Positions 1-14,182 of a stretch of 64,000 nucleotides of DNA are shown here, piece by piece. A program made the position numbers and the translations under genes. The notes under the pieces are model-generated. The model did no database searches. It was not told the DNA's origin and worked only from the letters and a program-made list of their open reading frames with translations. Every line of letters starts with the position of its first letter. Position 1 is the first letter of the stretch. The stretch is from Copromyces sp. CBS 386.78. Taxonomy: Eukaryota > Ascomycota > Sordariomycetes > Sordariales > Sordariaceae. The stretch lies in contig MU839258.1 in NCBI GenBank assembly GCA_030685235.1, positions 1 to 64,000 on the forward strand, in the 5' to 3' direction.

Positions 1-130
1 TATATTATATTATATTATATTATATTATATTATATTATATTATATTATATTATATTATATTATATTATAGTATATTATATTATAATATATTATTATTTAA
101 TATAATTTATATTAATATATTATAATTGAA
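1..130. repeat. TA-rich microsatellite at window edge
   Basis: The first ~68 bases are a near-perfect run of the pentamer TATAT, then it decays into irregular AT sequence. It is the edge of an AT-rich RIPed tract; no function is apparent. Confidence 0.85.
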
Positions 131-379
131 TATAATATATTAAAATAATAAAAATTAATAAAAATTAAAAATTAAATTAATTAAATAATATTAATATATT
201 TATTATTATTTTTCACATTAGACGTACTAAAAATATTTATTTAAACTCTTTTACCTTCCTTAATTTCTAACTTTCTTTTTTTCCTCTCTACACAACGAAC
301 TCGAACGTTTATTCTATAACAACAACGCTTATAACAATAACGGTTATATATGTAAAAATTTATTAAATTCTTTAATAAA

Positions 380-1520
380 TTTTAACAATAGCTACTTCTA
401 CTAAGACTATTATGCAAAAGTTTCCCTACGTTAACGCTTACGGCTATACCTCTCTTCAATTCCGGTTTTCTTATTTATAAGCTATAGTTATTGCTTTTAA
501 AAAGAAGCCAAATAATAAATATATTACTAATATTCTAGGAGAGGCCTTTACCTTAAAAAGGGATATTATTTAGGAGGTAAAATATTTTTATTTCTTTTCT
601 TTTATTTAAGATATTTATTAACGATATTTTTAATATAACCTCCGCCTCAACTATTAGCCGTATCTTCCTCACTATATTAATTTCCCCTACCTCTATTACC
701 GGAAATCAACCGTACGTATTTATTCTTTATATATATTTAATGAAATTTTAATAATTATAAAAAAATAAATAATAAATATATTTATTAATATTCTTTAATA
801 GAACGATTTCCATTCAAAAACCTTCATTCCTAATATTCATCCTTCACCAGATATTAACGATACCGATCCGGAATTCTACGAACTTAAAGAAGATATTAAT
901 ACAAATAAATACGCGGAAATTGAAGCGTTAATCTACGAAAAACCGCAAGAAATACTTCCTAAATTATATAAAAATATTCAAATTATAAAAACTAGATTTA
1001 CTAATTTTCTAACGGCTTGGAATATTAATACTAAAGACGAAGAAGAAAAGGAAAGAAAAATAAAGGAAGAAAAGGATAAAGAAGAAATTCAAGTCTTAAG
1101 AAAAAAGGTTAACGATTATAAAAGAATAATCGAAGCAGGCGAGGATTTAAATACTAATCAAGAGGCTAAGAATAAATACAATTATAAGAGTAAGTAATTA
1201 TATATATATAAATATATATATATTTATTTATACTACTTATACTATTATCTTACTTAGAAAACCCTTCTTCTTATAATAAGAAAGTACGAGCTTGGAGGAA
1301 TAGAAAGGTTATTGTAAGTTTATATATATATATATATATATTTATCTATTTTATAATTCATTTACTAATTTTATATATAGGATAGTACAACCTTTTAGGT
1401 TTGTGATAATTCCCGCTATAATAAACGGTATTTGAATAAGAATGCCTTGGAATTTCACTAGCGCAAACAGAAGATTTTGAAGAATAAGGGCGAATTTTAT
1501 AAGCCGTACTTTAAAGGGGT
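380..1520 (+). pseudogene. RIP-degraded multi-exon reading frame, unrecognised
   Basis: No family recognised. An ATG-less frame is open from about 805 to 1197 (~130 residues) and is strongly Lys/Glu-rich towards its end, like a coiled coil. It ends at a plausible intron donor (GTAAGT near 1192); an AT-rich stretch with an acceptor-like TTAG near 1256 follows. A further short open block (1257-1310) and another after ATATAG near 1380 continue as basic sequence with a Cys and a His about twenty residues apart. The exon-intron-exon pattern suggests a host-type or transposase gene with introns rather than a retroelement. Flanking composition is RIPed. Exon limits are guesses. Confidence 0.35.
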
Positions 1521-2110
1521 ATAAATAGATAGATTTCCTTTTAATATTCTTAATAATAATTATTATCGTTGCTTTTATTTAGTTTTAAATTATATAGTTG
1601 AATTTATTATATAAAAATTATATTAAGAATGATTTTTAAATTTATATAATATAAATAGTATTTATAATAAATAATTTAAAATAATATAATTTTAATAATA
1701 TTTATATATTTATCTATTAATATTAAAACTGTATATTAATATTATACTTTTAATTTTAAATAATTATAATTATTGAATTAATAAATTTAATACTAAAAGT
1801 ATTTCTAATACTAGACTAGTATTTTAATATACTAATTAGTATTTTAATATACTAATTAGTACTTTTAGTATACTAATTAGTACTAATTAGTATTTTAGTA
1901 TCGTTAATAACTTTTTTATTATACAATATTTTTAAAAACCGTTTGTAGTATGAAAATCAGTTTATTAAGTAGTATATTATACATATTAAAACTAATAATC
2001 GATAAATACTAAAATACTTTAGTACGTACTAAATACTAGAGTACTAATTAGTATTAGTACTAGTCTAGTACTAATACTAGACCTCTAGTATTAGTACGAC
2101 CCAAATACTA
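1521..2110. other. AT-rich gene-free tract with TAGTA/TACTA motif clusters
   Basis: No coding potential seen. From 1790 to 2110 the palindrome-like motifs ACTAATTAGTA, CTAGTATTAGTAC and ACTAGTCTAGTAC recur many times in both orientations, giving a locally self-complementary tract just before unique sequence resumes at about 2110. Confidence 0.5.
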
Positions 2111-2217
2111 GACTAAACTAATACTAATCCCAACCCTGACCCAGAACCTTTCAGTTTCCCTTTTCACGTCAGTACAAGGAGCACCAAACACGCGCCCGGT
2201 TGGCTGACGAGTCCCTT

Positions 2218-2377
2218 TGTGAGATTACGAGCGATGGAGAACGTGATCGATGTGATGAATGATGATGATGCTATGGAAAAGAAGGAAAGAAAGCGGGAGA
2301 TCTGGAGGGCTAGAAAAGGTGGGCTAGAAACCTAGGGTACGAGTGGGGTAGAGCCCTGTGCCCGGGACCCACCAATA
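2218..2377 (-). repeat. 3' LTR of copia element (160 bp)
   Basis: Direct repeat of 7806-7965 with several C-to-T/G-to-A differences (e.g. ACCAATA here, ACCAACA in the other copy). A G-rich tract abuts it on the inner side when read on the minus strand, as a polypurine tract would. Confidence 0.92.
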
Positions 2378-5300
2378 TACCCCTATAGACCGAAAGACCG
2401 CTAAAAATTATTTATATTGTGTACTATTTATATTGTGATGATTCTGATGGTGTTTACGCCTAGGGAACTTTCTTTTGGACTATACCTATTAGTTTGATGA
2501 ATCTTGCGTGCTTATCTGGTTTGAGTGCCTTTGTAAGGCTATCTGCTGGCATTTCTTCGCCAGGTAGATGTTCGATTATAAATGTCCCTTTCTCTACCTC
2601 TTGAATTAACTATTTGTATTATATATTAATATAACGGTTTTTAGTTAATATATTAGGGTTGAATATATAATCTTTTATATTATTATTATCGGTATAAAGT
2701 ATATTGTTTACTTTTTAGAAGTGTAAATTTACGTTAAGGTTATTTAATATCCCCCCTACTTAAATAAGAGCCTTTACTATTAGTATTAAGTTAGTAAATT
2801 CGGTTTTAATTATATTCGTTATTATTAAATCCTATTTTTTTAATTTTTATAAGACGGGATTATAAATAAAGAATATAATATAATTAGTAGTATTCTTCTT
2901 TAATAGGATATTATCAGTAAAGGAGGCGTTTATACAAATATAAAAGGATAGCGTTATTAATAATAATAGTATACTTCCTAAAACGATACTTAAATTTATA
3001 AATTTTAAAAAGTATTATTAAAGGTATTTAACGACGACGAGGTATCTATTTGTAGGAGTTGTATTTACTTCGTATAATTTATTAATTGTAAATAAGATAT
3101 TTGGTTGTATATTTATCGATAATTAGTTTAGGGATTTAATTTTTTTGGGATAGGATTTAGCTTCTTTAGGGGATATATTAATACCCCTATAAATTTTATA
3201 ATTTAGTAGCTATAGGGTTTTAATATTATAAAATTTAAATTTATTATCGTTAAATTTAGTAATTAATATACGAATATATTTCTCTTAAGATATAAAGATT
3301 GTACGAATTTGGCGATCCTTAACGATATTATAATTTAAAAAGGTATATACTTCGTTTAATTATTTGAATTTAAAATAGTTAGCTAAATAGTCTTTAATTT
3401 AATTAATAGTAGCGATAGTTGTTGCGGTAACGAGAAGATTGTTAATATAGAATATAAGTAGGGTATTTAGCTATTTATTAATAAGTAAGTATAAATCTAT
3501 ATTAATAGGTGTAAATCCTATACTTTTAAGAATTAGTAATAGGGTTTGAAATTAGTAAAGGGGTGACCGTTTAAGGTTGTATAGTGCTTTATTAAGTTAA
3601 TAGACGATATTTCGTTTAGTATAATTAAGTAGTGTTTTTTCGAAAGTTGTAGGTTATTTAATGTAATATTTAGTATCGTTTAGGATAGGGGTATTGAAGA
3701 ATATAGTATCGAAATTAAATTAATAATATTTATAATTATTGACTGCTATAAGGGCTAAGAAAAGTCGTACGCTTATTGAGTGTGTAACTATTGCGTAGAT
3801 TTTTTAAACGGCCTAATTTCCTTCTTCAAAATTATTGTAAAATACTTATTTAACTTTAGCTATTTAATTTTTCTAATTAATAAAGTATTTTTTATTGTAA
3901 ATTTATTTACCGGGTAAAATTTTTATATTATTAAATTTAGGTATTAATTTATAAACTTTATAATTTTCTAAAGTTTTAACTTACTTTTTTATAGTTAGGA
4001 GTTAATATATATTGTAATTCGGTTACTTGCGTATTAAGCGATAGTTCTTAGGGATGTACCGTTATAATTAAGTTGCGTAAGTTATATTATAATTGATTTT
4101 TATAGTTATAAGGTAGTACCTAAGTAGAGTGCGCTGTATTAAACGATTTTCTATTATACTATAATAATTGTTGGAGAGTATAATTTTTCCTTATATAATT
4201 TTGCTGTTACTATCTTTAATCTTCTAACTATAATAATTATAACCGGCTAGTTTAGTAGATGAGTAGCAAGGTTAAAATAGTTGGGGAGGATTGATCGGTT
4301 GAGCAGTCGGTTAATTTGGAATAATTGGTTGAGTAGACGGTTGAGCTGGAGTATTGATAGAAGGTTGGAGTTGTAGTTTGCTGATCTTTGTGTTCAAAGT
4401 GGGGTTGAAACTTCGAAATCTATTCGGGGTATTAATTGAGGGTAAACGAGCACTAGATGCTGGTTGCTATAGAGAGTTGGGTAGCGGTGTGCTTGGTGTA
4501 GTGTATACGGTTAGTTTAGAATCTTGTCTTTCGCGGGGTATGGGATTCTCTTTATTAAGATCTTTAAGATCTAGTAATTGATCCTCTTTGTGATTTTGAT
4601 TTTGATTGTTACCCCTATAGATTGATTTTTCTTCGATGGAATCTAAGATGCCTTGTTGATCTAGTTCTGGCGATGAAGGAGTCTATTAATAATAGGAGGT
4701 AAGATTTGTCGTTTGAAAGTATTGTGTTATTTAAGTATTTTAGGGGGTTGGGGCGCCTTATTGAGGTGTTGGAGTAGGTTTTGGTGTGAGGGGTAGTGTA
4801 ATGGTCGTATTCCCTAGTTTTTAAGTTACGTGCTGTGAGGGAGGCGTAAATACTTATTATTGCTAAGGAACCTTACTATTAATTTTAATTTAAATTTAGT
4901 AACCGTTATCTGTAACTTTAGTGGTCTTATCGATTATTTAATTAGAAAAAATAATATAATATTTAATAATATTACTATTATTATTATAGATTTGATTTTT
5001 TTAGTTGGCTAGATCTTCTTCTAGGAACGTTACTACGTTAGCCTTAACGATTTTACTAGTATTGGGGTTCTAAATAAATATAATACGGCTATGAAAGTTA
5101 TTAAAACCGATAAAGTATCCTTTCTAGGCTCTAGTACGAAATTTATTTCCCTATAGTCGTTTTTTTAATTTAATAAAGTAATATACTATATAAAAATAAA
5201 ATTATAAATATTTAATGTAGGGTTTTTTAATTTCGTTAGGGAAATTAGCAGTTTCTATTAATAATTTTTATAGGTTACGACTGTTATAAGCTTTTGAAGG

Positions 5301-7805
5301 TAAAAGGTTAAAAATCTTTATATTATACGCTGCTATAAAAGGCTATAAATGTTTTGGTATATTTAGATCTAGTATTAAAATTCTAGTATATTGTATAATA
5401 ATAGTGCTAGCCCTCTCGATTTCGCTTTATATTTATAGGGTATAAGGTATTGATTTAAGTAATTCTACCCCTTCTAATCTTATTTAGTTGATGAGCTTGC
5501 TGTTCTGAAATTCCTTGGTGTTGAAGCTAAATTTTGGGCTACCGTTAAAGTTAAATACCCTGATTTTAAAACCGCTTTGAAGTTTAGCCTATTTCTTGAA
5601 TTTTTTGATTTGGGTAAATGTATCGCCTTTGTTGATTATGAATTTTGCCTAGTAGGAACCTGTTATTTTATAGATAAAATGGATTATATATTTGTATTCT
5701 TTATAGTTGGGTGTTGTATAGGAAACTATATTAATATAGATGTATGCTATAGGTTAAGTCGTAACCTTATTAGCGATCTTAGGGATTATATTATATGCCT
5801 TTGCCTTAACGTAGGCTTTACAAAAGTAATTATAGGTATTATTAAATTTAATACTAGCTACCCTATAGGTTTTAAGAACCTATTCTCTACCCGCGTATAT
5901 AAAATGATAATATATTATAAAGTAGTTAATTAATACTATTATAGCGTGACGGGTATTTTAAGGGAAATTTTTGGTATATTAAGACTAGTAGTACTGGAAG
6001 GTTATTAATCTATTTATATTAGATGGTAACCTTATAGGCCGTAATCTAGGTAGACTGTATATCTTAGACTATATTGTTATTGAAAAGTCCTTTAGTTATA
6101 AATAAATTCGCTAGAGTATTAGGGGAATAAATTACGTTCTTAATCCGAATTATAATATTAATATTTGTTATAATTAGTATTATAAGTTTTATTATACTTA
6201 TATAATAAGTATATGTAGAATTACCGTTACTAATAATATAAATAATAGGATAGGGAAGCGGTTGTAAATTAGTGAATTATTTTAAATGGTTAAAAATATT
6301 CGAGGTACAATTAAAGTTGTATATAATTAGATTGTATATATTTATTTACTTTAGAGCCTATTAGTCTTTAGTAATGTTACCTTATATATATTAAAATTAT
6401 AAATAATTTAAATTGATTAATTAATAATTATTAATACGTTGGGTAGTATTAGTTAAGGGTTCTAGTAAAAATCTATATTATTAGTGGCTATAAATATTCT
6501 GCTGCTATAAAGGAGAGTAGAACTGTTAGTAGTAGCCGGGGTAGTAAGGTTAGAGGAACCGTTGTTATTTAAGGTATTAGTGCTAGTAGTAGTAGCCTTC
6601 TTGGCGATAGCCTCCTGCTTATTCTTTTAGGTATCGGGGGCCTACTTTAGGTTATAGGTTTAATAGATTTTACCCTTATTGCTAATATAGTGATTATAAG
6701 GTATATGTTTCTAATTCTTATAGATCTTTTTATTATACGAAGTATATTAAATCTTCTTATCATTGCTATCTTTAGTAGAAGAGGTCTTAGTATTATTATT
6801 ATTCGAAGCCGTAGTATTTATATTGGTTTTATTAATATTAACGTTAAAGTTAAGTATATGGGCTTTAATAATATTGATGTTGCTTAGCTTAGCTAGTAAA
6901 TTACTAGTAGTTATTTACTTATCTTCTAAAGCCTTCGATTAGTATTTAGCGTCGATGGGATAGGTATTTTTGATTGCGTTGTATAGGTAGCCGATTTCGA
7001 TGTTGTTGGTGAATTTGTATTTAATATTATGAATGCGCTTGCGAAGTTTAATGTATTGGTTGAAAAAGGATTTTATAGAATTGAAATTAAATTTTTTAAT
7101 AAATATAAATGCATAGAGGATTTCTATGTGGGCCTTATTAATAATATGAATAATGTAGGATTAAATGAGGTTAAATAGAGTTTTAGGATTTTTATTTTTC
7201 TTATCCTAATTATTAATTATAAGAATAGTAGTAATTAATTCGTTTTTAAGGGTAGATAATAGAATTTTTATAGCGCTAATACGTTTTATATACTAAGTTT
7301 TATATTTTTTTAATTTAATTTCTTCGTTAGGCTTAGCGGGGGGTATTTTAGCGAAGATGAATTTATATAGATTTAGAGAATTAAGTTTAGTTTTGAAACC
7401 TTATTCTTAGGCGTTAATATTTTATTTGCTTTAAAAGTAGACGAAGGAAGATAGGGTAAATATAACGGTATTATTGTTATTAATTGTTTAGTAAAAGAGA
7501 TTGAAGTTTGCGCTAATTATTAAATTAAGCGTAAGTATATTATTTAAGGTAGTCGCTTGACTATTAAAATTTGTTAATTACGCTAGAGAAGTCGATTGTG
7601 GGTATGGATTATAGTTGTTGGATCTTAGAATTTTTATGTGGTAGACGTAGGAAAATTTTGTTGTGTAGTCGAATGATCTTATTGTTAATACGCGAACTCT
7701 TTCCTATTAATTCGAATGTTAATAGATTCGTGGAGTTTACTATATTGATTGCTGCGATTGTTGTATAGTCGCGATTATAGGGAAGGATAAAGAGGGCTTA
7801 TAACC

Positions 7806-7965
7806 TGTGAGATTACGAGCGATGGAGAATGTGATCGATGTGATGAATGATGATGATGCTATAGAAAAGAAGGAAAGAAAGCGGGAGATCTGGAGGGCTA
7901 GAAAAGGTGGGCTAGAAACCCAGGGCACGAGTGGGGCAGAGCCCTGTGCCCGGGACCCACCAACA
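7806..7965 (-). repeat. 5' LTR of copia element (160 bp)
   Basis: Less mutated partner of 2218-2377. It starts TGTTGG on the minus strand and ends CTCACA. The tRNA-Met half primer-binding site lies directly beside it at 7794-7805. Confidence 0.92.
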
Positions 7966-8131
7966 CCCTTCCTACATCTATTCTTCCACCGTTCATCAAT
8001 CATTTTAACTACTTACTCGCCGCTTTTCTCCATTACTATCGTCCGCAGACAGGAAGTACCCCGTCGCGTGTTCTACCTATCCAATCCCGCCCATCATACA
8101 GTCTGATTCTCCCGACGAGCCAACAATCGCC

Positions 8132-9225
8132 ATGGGTCAGAGCATTTCCAGGGCAAATCCCCCACCCTCCCCGACCGCGACCCGAACGGCGATCTCGTGC
8201 CCTTCCAACTCGCAAACGCGCCCGATTACAAAGCGATCTCATACCGATGGGGCAGTAAAGAGCTGTCCCACTCCATCACCCTTGCCAATGCCTCCCTCCG
8301 GGTCACGTCGAGCGTCTACAATATTCTGAACGATAACTGTCTTGAGTATTGCAGGCCTAGCGAATCGCAAACTCTACGGCTCAACAGTCTCTGGCCTGCC
8401 TTTATGGGTTCCCGACTTCTCTTCTGGTCTCCTGTCCAGTCTTGACCATCCATCTTGGCCATACCGCTGGAAGCGTTGTGGTCCGGTCTTTGGGCACTGC
8501 GTCTTTCACTCACAATCACGTTCTGCCTGCTTCTGTTCACTTTGTCTAGAGTCCAGCTAACCTCTTTCATGGTACAAGGAGCCCCAGCCCTACAAAGTCA
8601 TCAACGGACAGTCCTCGCACTCTTTCCTGTCTGGGCCTTGATTCTAGGCTTGGAAGACGAACTCGGATATCTTGGTCTCGACCCATTGCGATTTAATGAT
8701 TGACCCTGCCACGGTAGAGGTCAGTCCGCAGGCCACTGCTACTGTCACTGGAGATTGGGCTGACGTGCATTAATGCCGGTCTTGGCGGACTACACATCAC
8801 CCCTGGTTTATTCGTTAGCTCGGTACTTACAGAGGCCAATTTCACCAATTTCAAGCTGGCTAGGCGGAACTTCTGGCCTGAAAAAGCATTTGGTTCGTTA
8901 TTGGCCGCTGGAATGTGTGCGGGACACGATCAATCGTTGTTCTTGGCCGGGTCTTGGAGTGGTTTGGTCCAATAGGAGCGCCAGAATCCCTTGTCTTCTC
9001 CCTGGTCTGAAGAGGTTGCGAGTCTCGCGCTAACAAACAAACCAGCATTGATCTGTACATCAACTAAACTTCGAAGGAAAGGGCCTCGCGGACAACTCAC
9101 AAGTACCTACCTTATCAATCTCTCAAGCTTGACTCGGAGTCTCTCAGCCGATGCTGCTGATCGAGACTGCCACATGGACCAATGTTTGGGTCGATGCTCA
9201 TTAGATGGTTGGAGGGCCTTGTCTC
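8132..9225 (+). pseudogene. HET-domain (heterokaryon incompatibility-type) gene remnant
   Basis: HET-domain proteins trigger vegetative-incompatibility cell death in filamentous ascomycetes. Around 8197-8330 a frame reads PDYKAISYRWG, the signature start of the HET domain (usually Y.ALSYVWG), followed by a plausible ITLANASLRVTS strand. Around 8342-8460 another frame carries LPLWVPDFS, resembling the WVPDWS segment found downstream of the domain in this family. The ~100-200 residues that should lie between are missing and frames shift repeatedly, so this is a collapsed gene. It is not RIPed; decay looks like deletion and frameshift. Copia elements lie just upstream (2218-7965) and at its 3' side (9226). 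Sequence from 8560 to 9225 has short coding-like stretches I could not assign; assigning it to this gene is inference. Confidence 0.6.
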
Positions 9226-9398
9226 TGTCAGATTACAGGGTGCAGATCACATCCAGATGTAGAGGGTCCCAGTCACCTGACTAAAGGTCTTGGCATTTCT
9301 GGGATACCCGAGCACCCCCCAGACCTTCTAGAGCGGATCTATTGGAGAGCCAGTTTCTAGACAGTTCAATCAACTAGTTCACACCAATAAATTTGATA
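9226..9398 (+). repeat. 5' LTR of plus-strand copia (173 bp)
   Basis: Direct repeat with 14470-14642; the two copies differ mostly by C/T and G/A changes, and the end TGACA of the right copy is TGATA here. Confidence 0.93.
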
Positions 9399-12300
9399 AT
9401 TAACAGTCTAATACGCGTATTACCTATCAAATTACTTATTAATACGACGATTAGTATTAATTAACAATTAATAATTAAGCGATACGATATTTCTTTTAAA
9501 GATTAGTAACGAGATTAAGGAGAATATCGCCTACCTTAAAGATAGGGAGGATTAAATCCGTTAGGAACTAATATTCTAATTAAAGTATAATACAAATATC
9601 CTTAAAAAATAGATTTAAAGTACTATCGAGAGACTTATTGAGCCGAAGTAACCTTATTTAAACTAGTACCCTATTATTAAAGTAGTTAAAGAGCGGATCC
9701 GAGCCGCTAAGGAAGAATTTAACCTTTTCGATAGCGGAGTTATTATTTAAATTATTATAAATTAAGATAAAATTCTTTAAGAAATCCCTATTGAATACCG
9801 AAAGTAGAATAAGATAATTTTCGATACCTTTACTACCGAAGCGGATTTATTTAATAGAAAGCTTTTCAAATTAGAATTTACGCTTTACCTCAATTTTAAA
9901 AAAGATTAGAAAGAGTTCGTAGCTGGCGATAAAGCCGTACGTACCTAAATGAGGATATTAATTAATTACAGGCTACAAAATAGTACTATAAAGTAAGAAT
10001 AGGAAATTAATAAATAATATTAACGATTAAAAAGTATAATTAATTATAAAATTATTAACGAATAAATCTAGGCTAGGAAGTAATATTATAAAGCGGTCGT
10101 TATTTTAATTAAAGAACTTAAGAATTAGATTAATTAGCTTTAAAATTAGTCTACCGCTATAAATAACGGTTAAACTATAGGGGTTAGAAAGACTAAAATT
10201 GCTAGCTCCTAATATATCGACTTTATTAATGCAATTAAAATCGTACGCTTTAAATAATATAAAGGTACTTAAAAGTTCGATAAATAAATAACTAACAGTA
10301 CGTTTACGTATATAAAAGTCTATAAAGATTTTAAGAAATACGGTATTAATTTTGCGAAACGCGGGGTTATTACCAAGAAGGGAAAATATTATAGTATTTT
10401 TAATATTAGTGAAATTGGTATCGAATTTAATAATTAAAGATTTATTAACGAGAATTAAAATAAAGAAGTTAATAATAAGGACATTCGTTAAAATAGTAAG
10501 AAAAAGCTTATAAGGTTTAGATTTAGTAAAAGAAAATTCTAATTAAATAAAACCGAAATTTAAACCCGTAAGAAAGCGGTAGATCTACCCGTATATAAAG
10601 TATATAAGAGGGGACTATATTCTTTAGAGGAATACTAATATATTAATCTAAACGCGAGGCCCAAATATATTACGAGATTATTCCCTTTAATTAAATATAT
10701 TATTAAATTTAACTTTATAAAGGATCCCGAACTAATTAAAGAAGTTGAAAGAATTATAATTAAAAATGGCGGTAAGGGGAAGGTTCTTAAAAAGTAGGAA
10801 ATTATATAATTATTTAATATAAATCGTAATATTACTTATAAATTAACCTTTTAAATTAGCGGGGTATATTAAATTAGGGAAGAGATTTACCCCCTTAAAA
10901 ATTTAGCGATATTCGACTTTAGTAGCTCGCTTTATATATTTAATAAAATTATTCGTTTCCTTTATTTTCGTTATACTAATTTAGATAAATATATATAGGT
11001 TAGAGATACTTAAGTAGCGATTAAAGGGTTTAGGGAAGTTGACGTCGTTGTTAGAAGAAAGAACGGTCCTTTAAAGCTATAATTGAAGGAGGTCGCTTTT
11101 TACCTTAATTTCGCCATTAATTTCGTCTCTTATATCCAATTACGAAAGTAGGGTTTCTATTAGGATTACCGTCCCCTTAATAATTATTTAAAGAAAATTA
11201 ATAGATTATTCTTTTATTATTTAAATATTATTCATAATTAAACGGTTATAGAAACTATCCTTCTTTTATTTATTAAAACTTCGTTTATAATACATCGATA
11301 TAAAATTAATTCTTATATATAGTACCCCTCCAAGTAGACGGTAAATATCTAGTATTTACAATTCGGTTACTTAAGATTATAAGTATTCGATTATTTTCAA
11401 AATATTAATAGGGTACGGATCCGCGGTATACTATTAATTAAATACGATACGTACGCTATAATAAAAATTAAACAATAAATTTATTATATACTTAGAGACT
11501 ACAACTATAGACTAGGGGAGAGATTCGTAGTAGATTTCTTTAAATTTAACGAAGGAAGTAATAAAGTTAAATATTTCCTTTTTATTATATACCGCTAATC
11601 TAATTATATTTGGGATTACTACTTATTAAATCGTTAAATAATTACTATCGTTATTACGCTAGTATCGTATATCGATATATTAAAATAACGGTACAATATT
11701 AAAATTAAAATTTTCGAATTTAATAACGAATTTATAAGTAATGAAATTTAATAAAGGTTATTATAACGAAGAATGATAATTAAACCCTCTACTCCTAATA
11801 TATAAATATAGAACGGTAGGGTAGAGCGTTTAGGGGGTATAGTTAAGGAAAGATATAATACTATATTAATAAGCTTAAAATTTCCGATCGATCTATAGTT
11901 AAAGATTATTACCGTAATTATCTACTTTATTAATAGATCCCCTCAATACCTTTATAATTAGAAATCTCCTTTTGAATAATTTTATACTTATATTATATAG
12001 TAATACGGTTATTAAGAAGTACGCAAACTAGATTTGAGTCACTTAAAGGTCTACGGTTGTAAGGTATTTACAATAATGAATACCGCCTAGAAGAAAGAGA
12101 AGCGGCGTTAGAAGTATTTACTTAAAATATAGATAGGTTTCTTTATTAGTTATTTAACGATTTTAATCTACTATATATAGAATCCGTATACAAATAAGAT
12201 AATATAAATTAGGAACGTGATCTTTAACGAAGAGATTATATATAATTTAAACTTTAAAAAATTAAGGGAGGACCTCTAAATAAGTAGCGAAGAATTAGCG

Positions 12301-14182
12301 GATCTATTTAATAAAATAAATGAATTATATAATTAACCTTCGGGGGTGTCCAATCTATTAGAGAGAGAAGGCTATAGCCTATAAAACGATATTAATAATA
12401 TAAATATCGAATTATTATTATTAAACTTCTTAAATAAAAATTACGAATAAAATTAAAATACTTCCTAAGAGGAGAGCGGTTAAACTTAAATAAAAGTTAA
12501 TTTATATTTTATTATAGAAAAAATATCCTTTAAATATATTATAGGGTTTTATCTATTATTTCTATTAACCCCGCCGGCCGTATTTTATATTAGTTACTTA
12601 ATAGACCGAATAATAAATTAGCGTATCCGCTAATAAGAACTTTAGGAAACTATCTTTTATATTAATAAATTAATATAGCTAATAATAAAAATAATAAAGA
12701 AGATTATTATTAAAGCGGAAGTAGAATAGTTAATTACTAAACTTAATTGTTTTAAAAGTATTTATAAACGAGATTTACCCCTAAAACTTAAATATTATAG
12801 GGATTTTAATAATTACTAATTCGGTAAAATATTTAAATAGGTAGAAGAGACCTATCTATAAAATTATAAAGATATAAAAACGTAAATTAAAGTTAGCGGA
12901 GACTTACCTCGGATACGAAGAAAATAAATCTTTAATTATATATAAATATATATATATAAATTTAATAAGAACGGTACCCTTAATAAATATAAAGTATAAT
13001 TAATTATAAAAAGAAATTAATAGAGTAAAAATAGAATAAATATATATATATTTACCCTAGTAAGAAGATCGTTCAAATTTATTATCGTTCTCGCCGCAAG
13101 ATTCGACCTCAAATTAATCTAATATAATATAGTTAATACCTTCGTTAACGCAATTCTTAATAAGGAGATTTATATATAAATACTATTAGGGTATTAAATT
13201 CCTAATAAAGTCTTCAAACTAATTAAAGTATTATATAAATTTAAACGAATATTTTTATTGTAGTAACGAGAGCTTAATAAAGTATTTAAATAGATAGGAT
13301 TCGAAGCGATCCCTAAAGATCCGTATATTATAAAGAAGAATAATATACTTATATTGTATTACATTAATAATATCGTCTTTATATTTGATAAAAGTAAAAT
13401 AAAGGAGGTTAATAGATATATCGTAGATTTATAATTAAGATATTACTTTACTAGAGGAGATGAACTCTTTATAATTTCTAGGTATTAAAATTATCCGAGA
13501 TTGAAATCAAGGAAAGATCTAGCTATTATAGGAAGCCTACATCGAAAAAATCTCTAAACTACTAAAATCTAGTTTTTAACCTACTTTAGTACTTATAGGG
13601 CATATAGAACTAACCCCTTATAAGAGCACTACTAATTACGTAGAGATCCGCGCCTACTAAATTAACGTAAGTTCCCTACTATATATAATAATTAATATTA
13701 AATTAAATATTACGTTTCTAATAAGTAAATTAGTACGATACAATTATAACCTTAGTCTTACTTACTTAGCTATAAGCGAAAAAGTATTATAATATTTTCG
13801 AATTACTAAAATATAGGCCCTATATTTTAGCGGTAGTAATTAATTGGAAATAATTTTAAATATATTATTTATAAATAACGCTATCGATCGAAAGAGTTCG
13901 TAGGGCTTTACGATTAAACTATATAACGGTTTAATTTATTGGGGAGTAATTAAATAGACTGCGATTACGACTTTAATAATAGAGGTAGAACTATATATAG
14001 TTGAGAAGGTAGTTAAAGAAACCCTATTTATAATGTAGTTAATATCCGCTCTAGGGGTAAAGCTATTAGAAAATCCTATTCCTACCTTATAATATAATAA
14101 TAAGTAGACTATTAGGGCTCTTATAGAGAAGACCTTTACCTTTAGTACTAAAATGAAATATATAGATATTTATAGATACTAA

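Larger units (their letters stand above)
2218..7965 (-). mobile_element. Ty1/copia LTR retrotransposon, RIPed, minus strand
   Basis: Complete 5.75-kb element with 160-bp LTRs (2218-2377 and 7806-7965) and a 5-bp target duplication CCCTT (2213-2217, 7966-7970). Read on the minus strand the LTR runs TG...CA; the left copy shows C-to-T changes. Inside the 5' LTR is GGTTATAAGCCC (7794-7805), matching the anticodon arm of initiator tRNA-Met with one RIP-type change; copia elements commonly prime from such a half-tRNA. The RT active site reads YINNLL (3432-3449; YVDDLL-type in live elements). The RNase H tail (2463-2612) keeps the readable copia hallmark ADSLTKAL and ends at a stop at 2460-2462. 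The element is dead: stops are frequent throughout. It interrupts unique DNA just upstream of the HET remnant. Confidence 0.93.
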
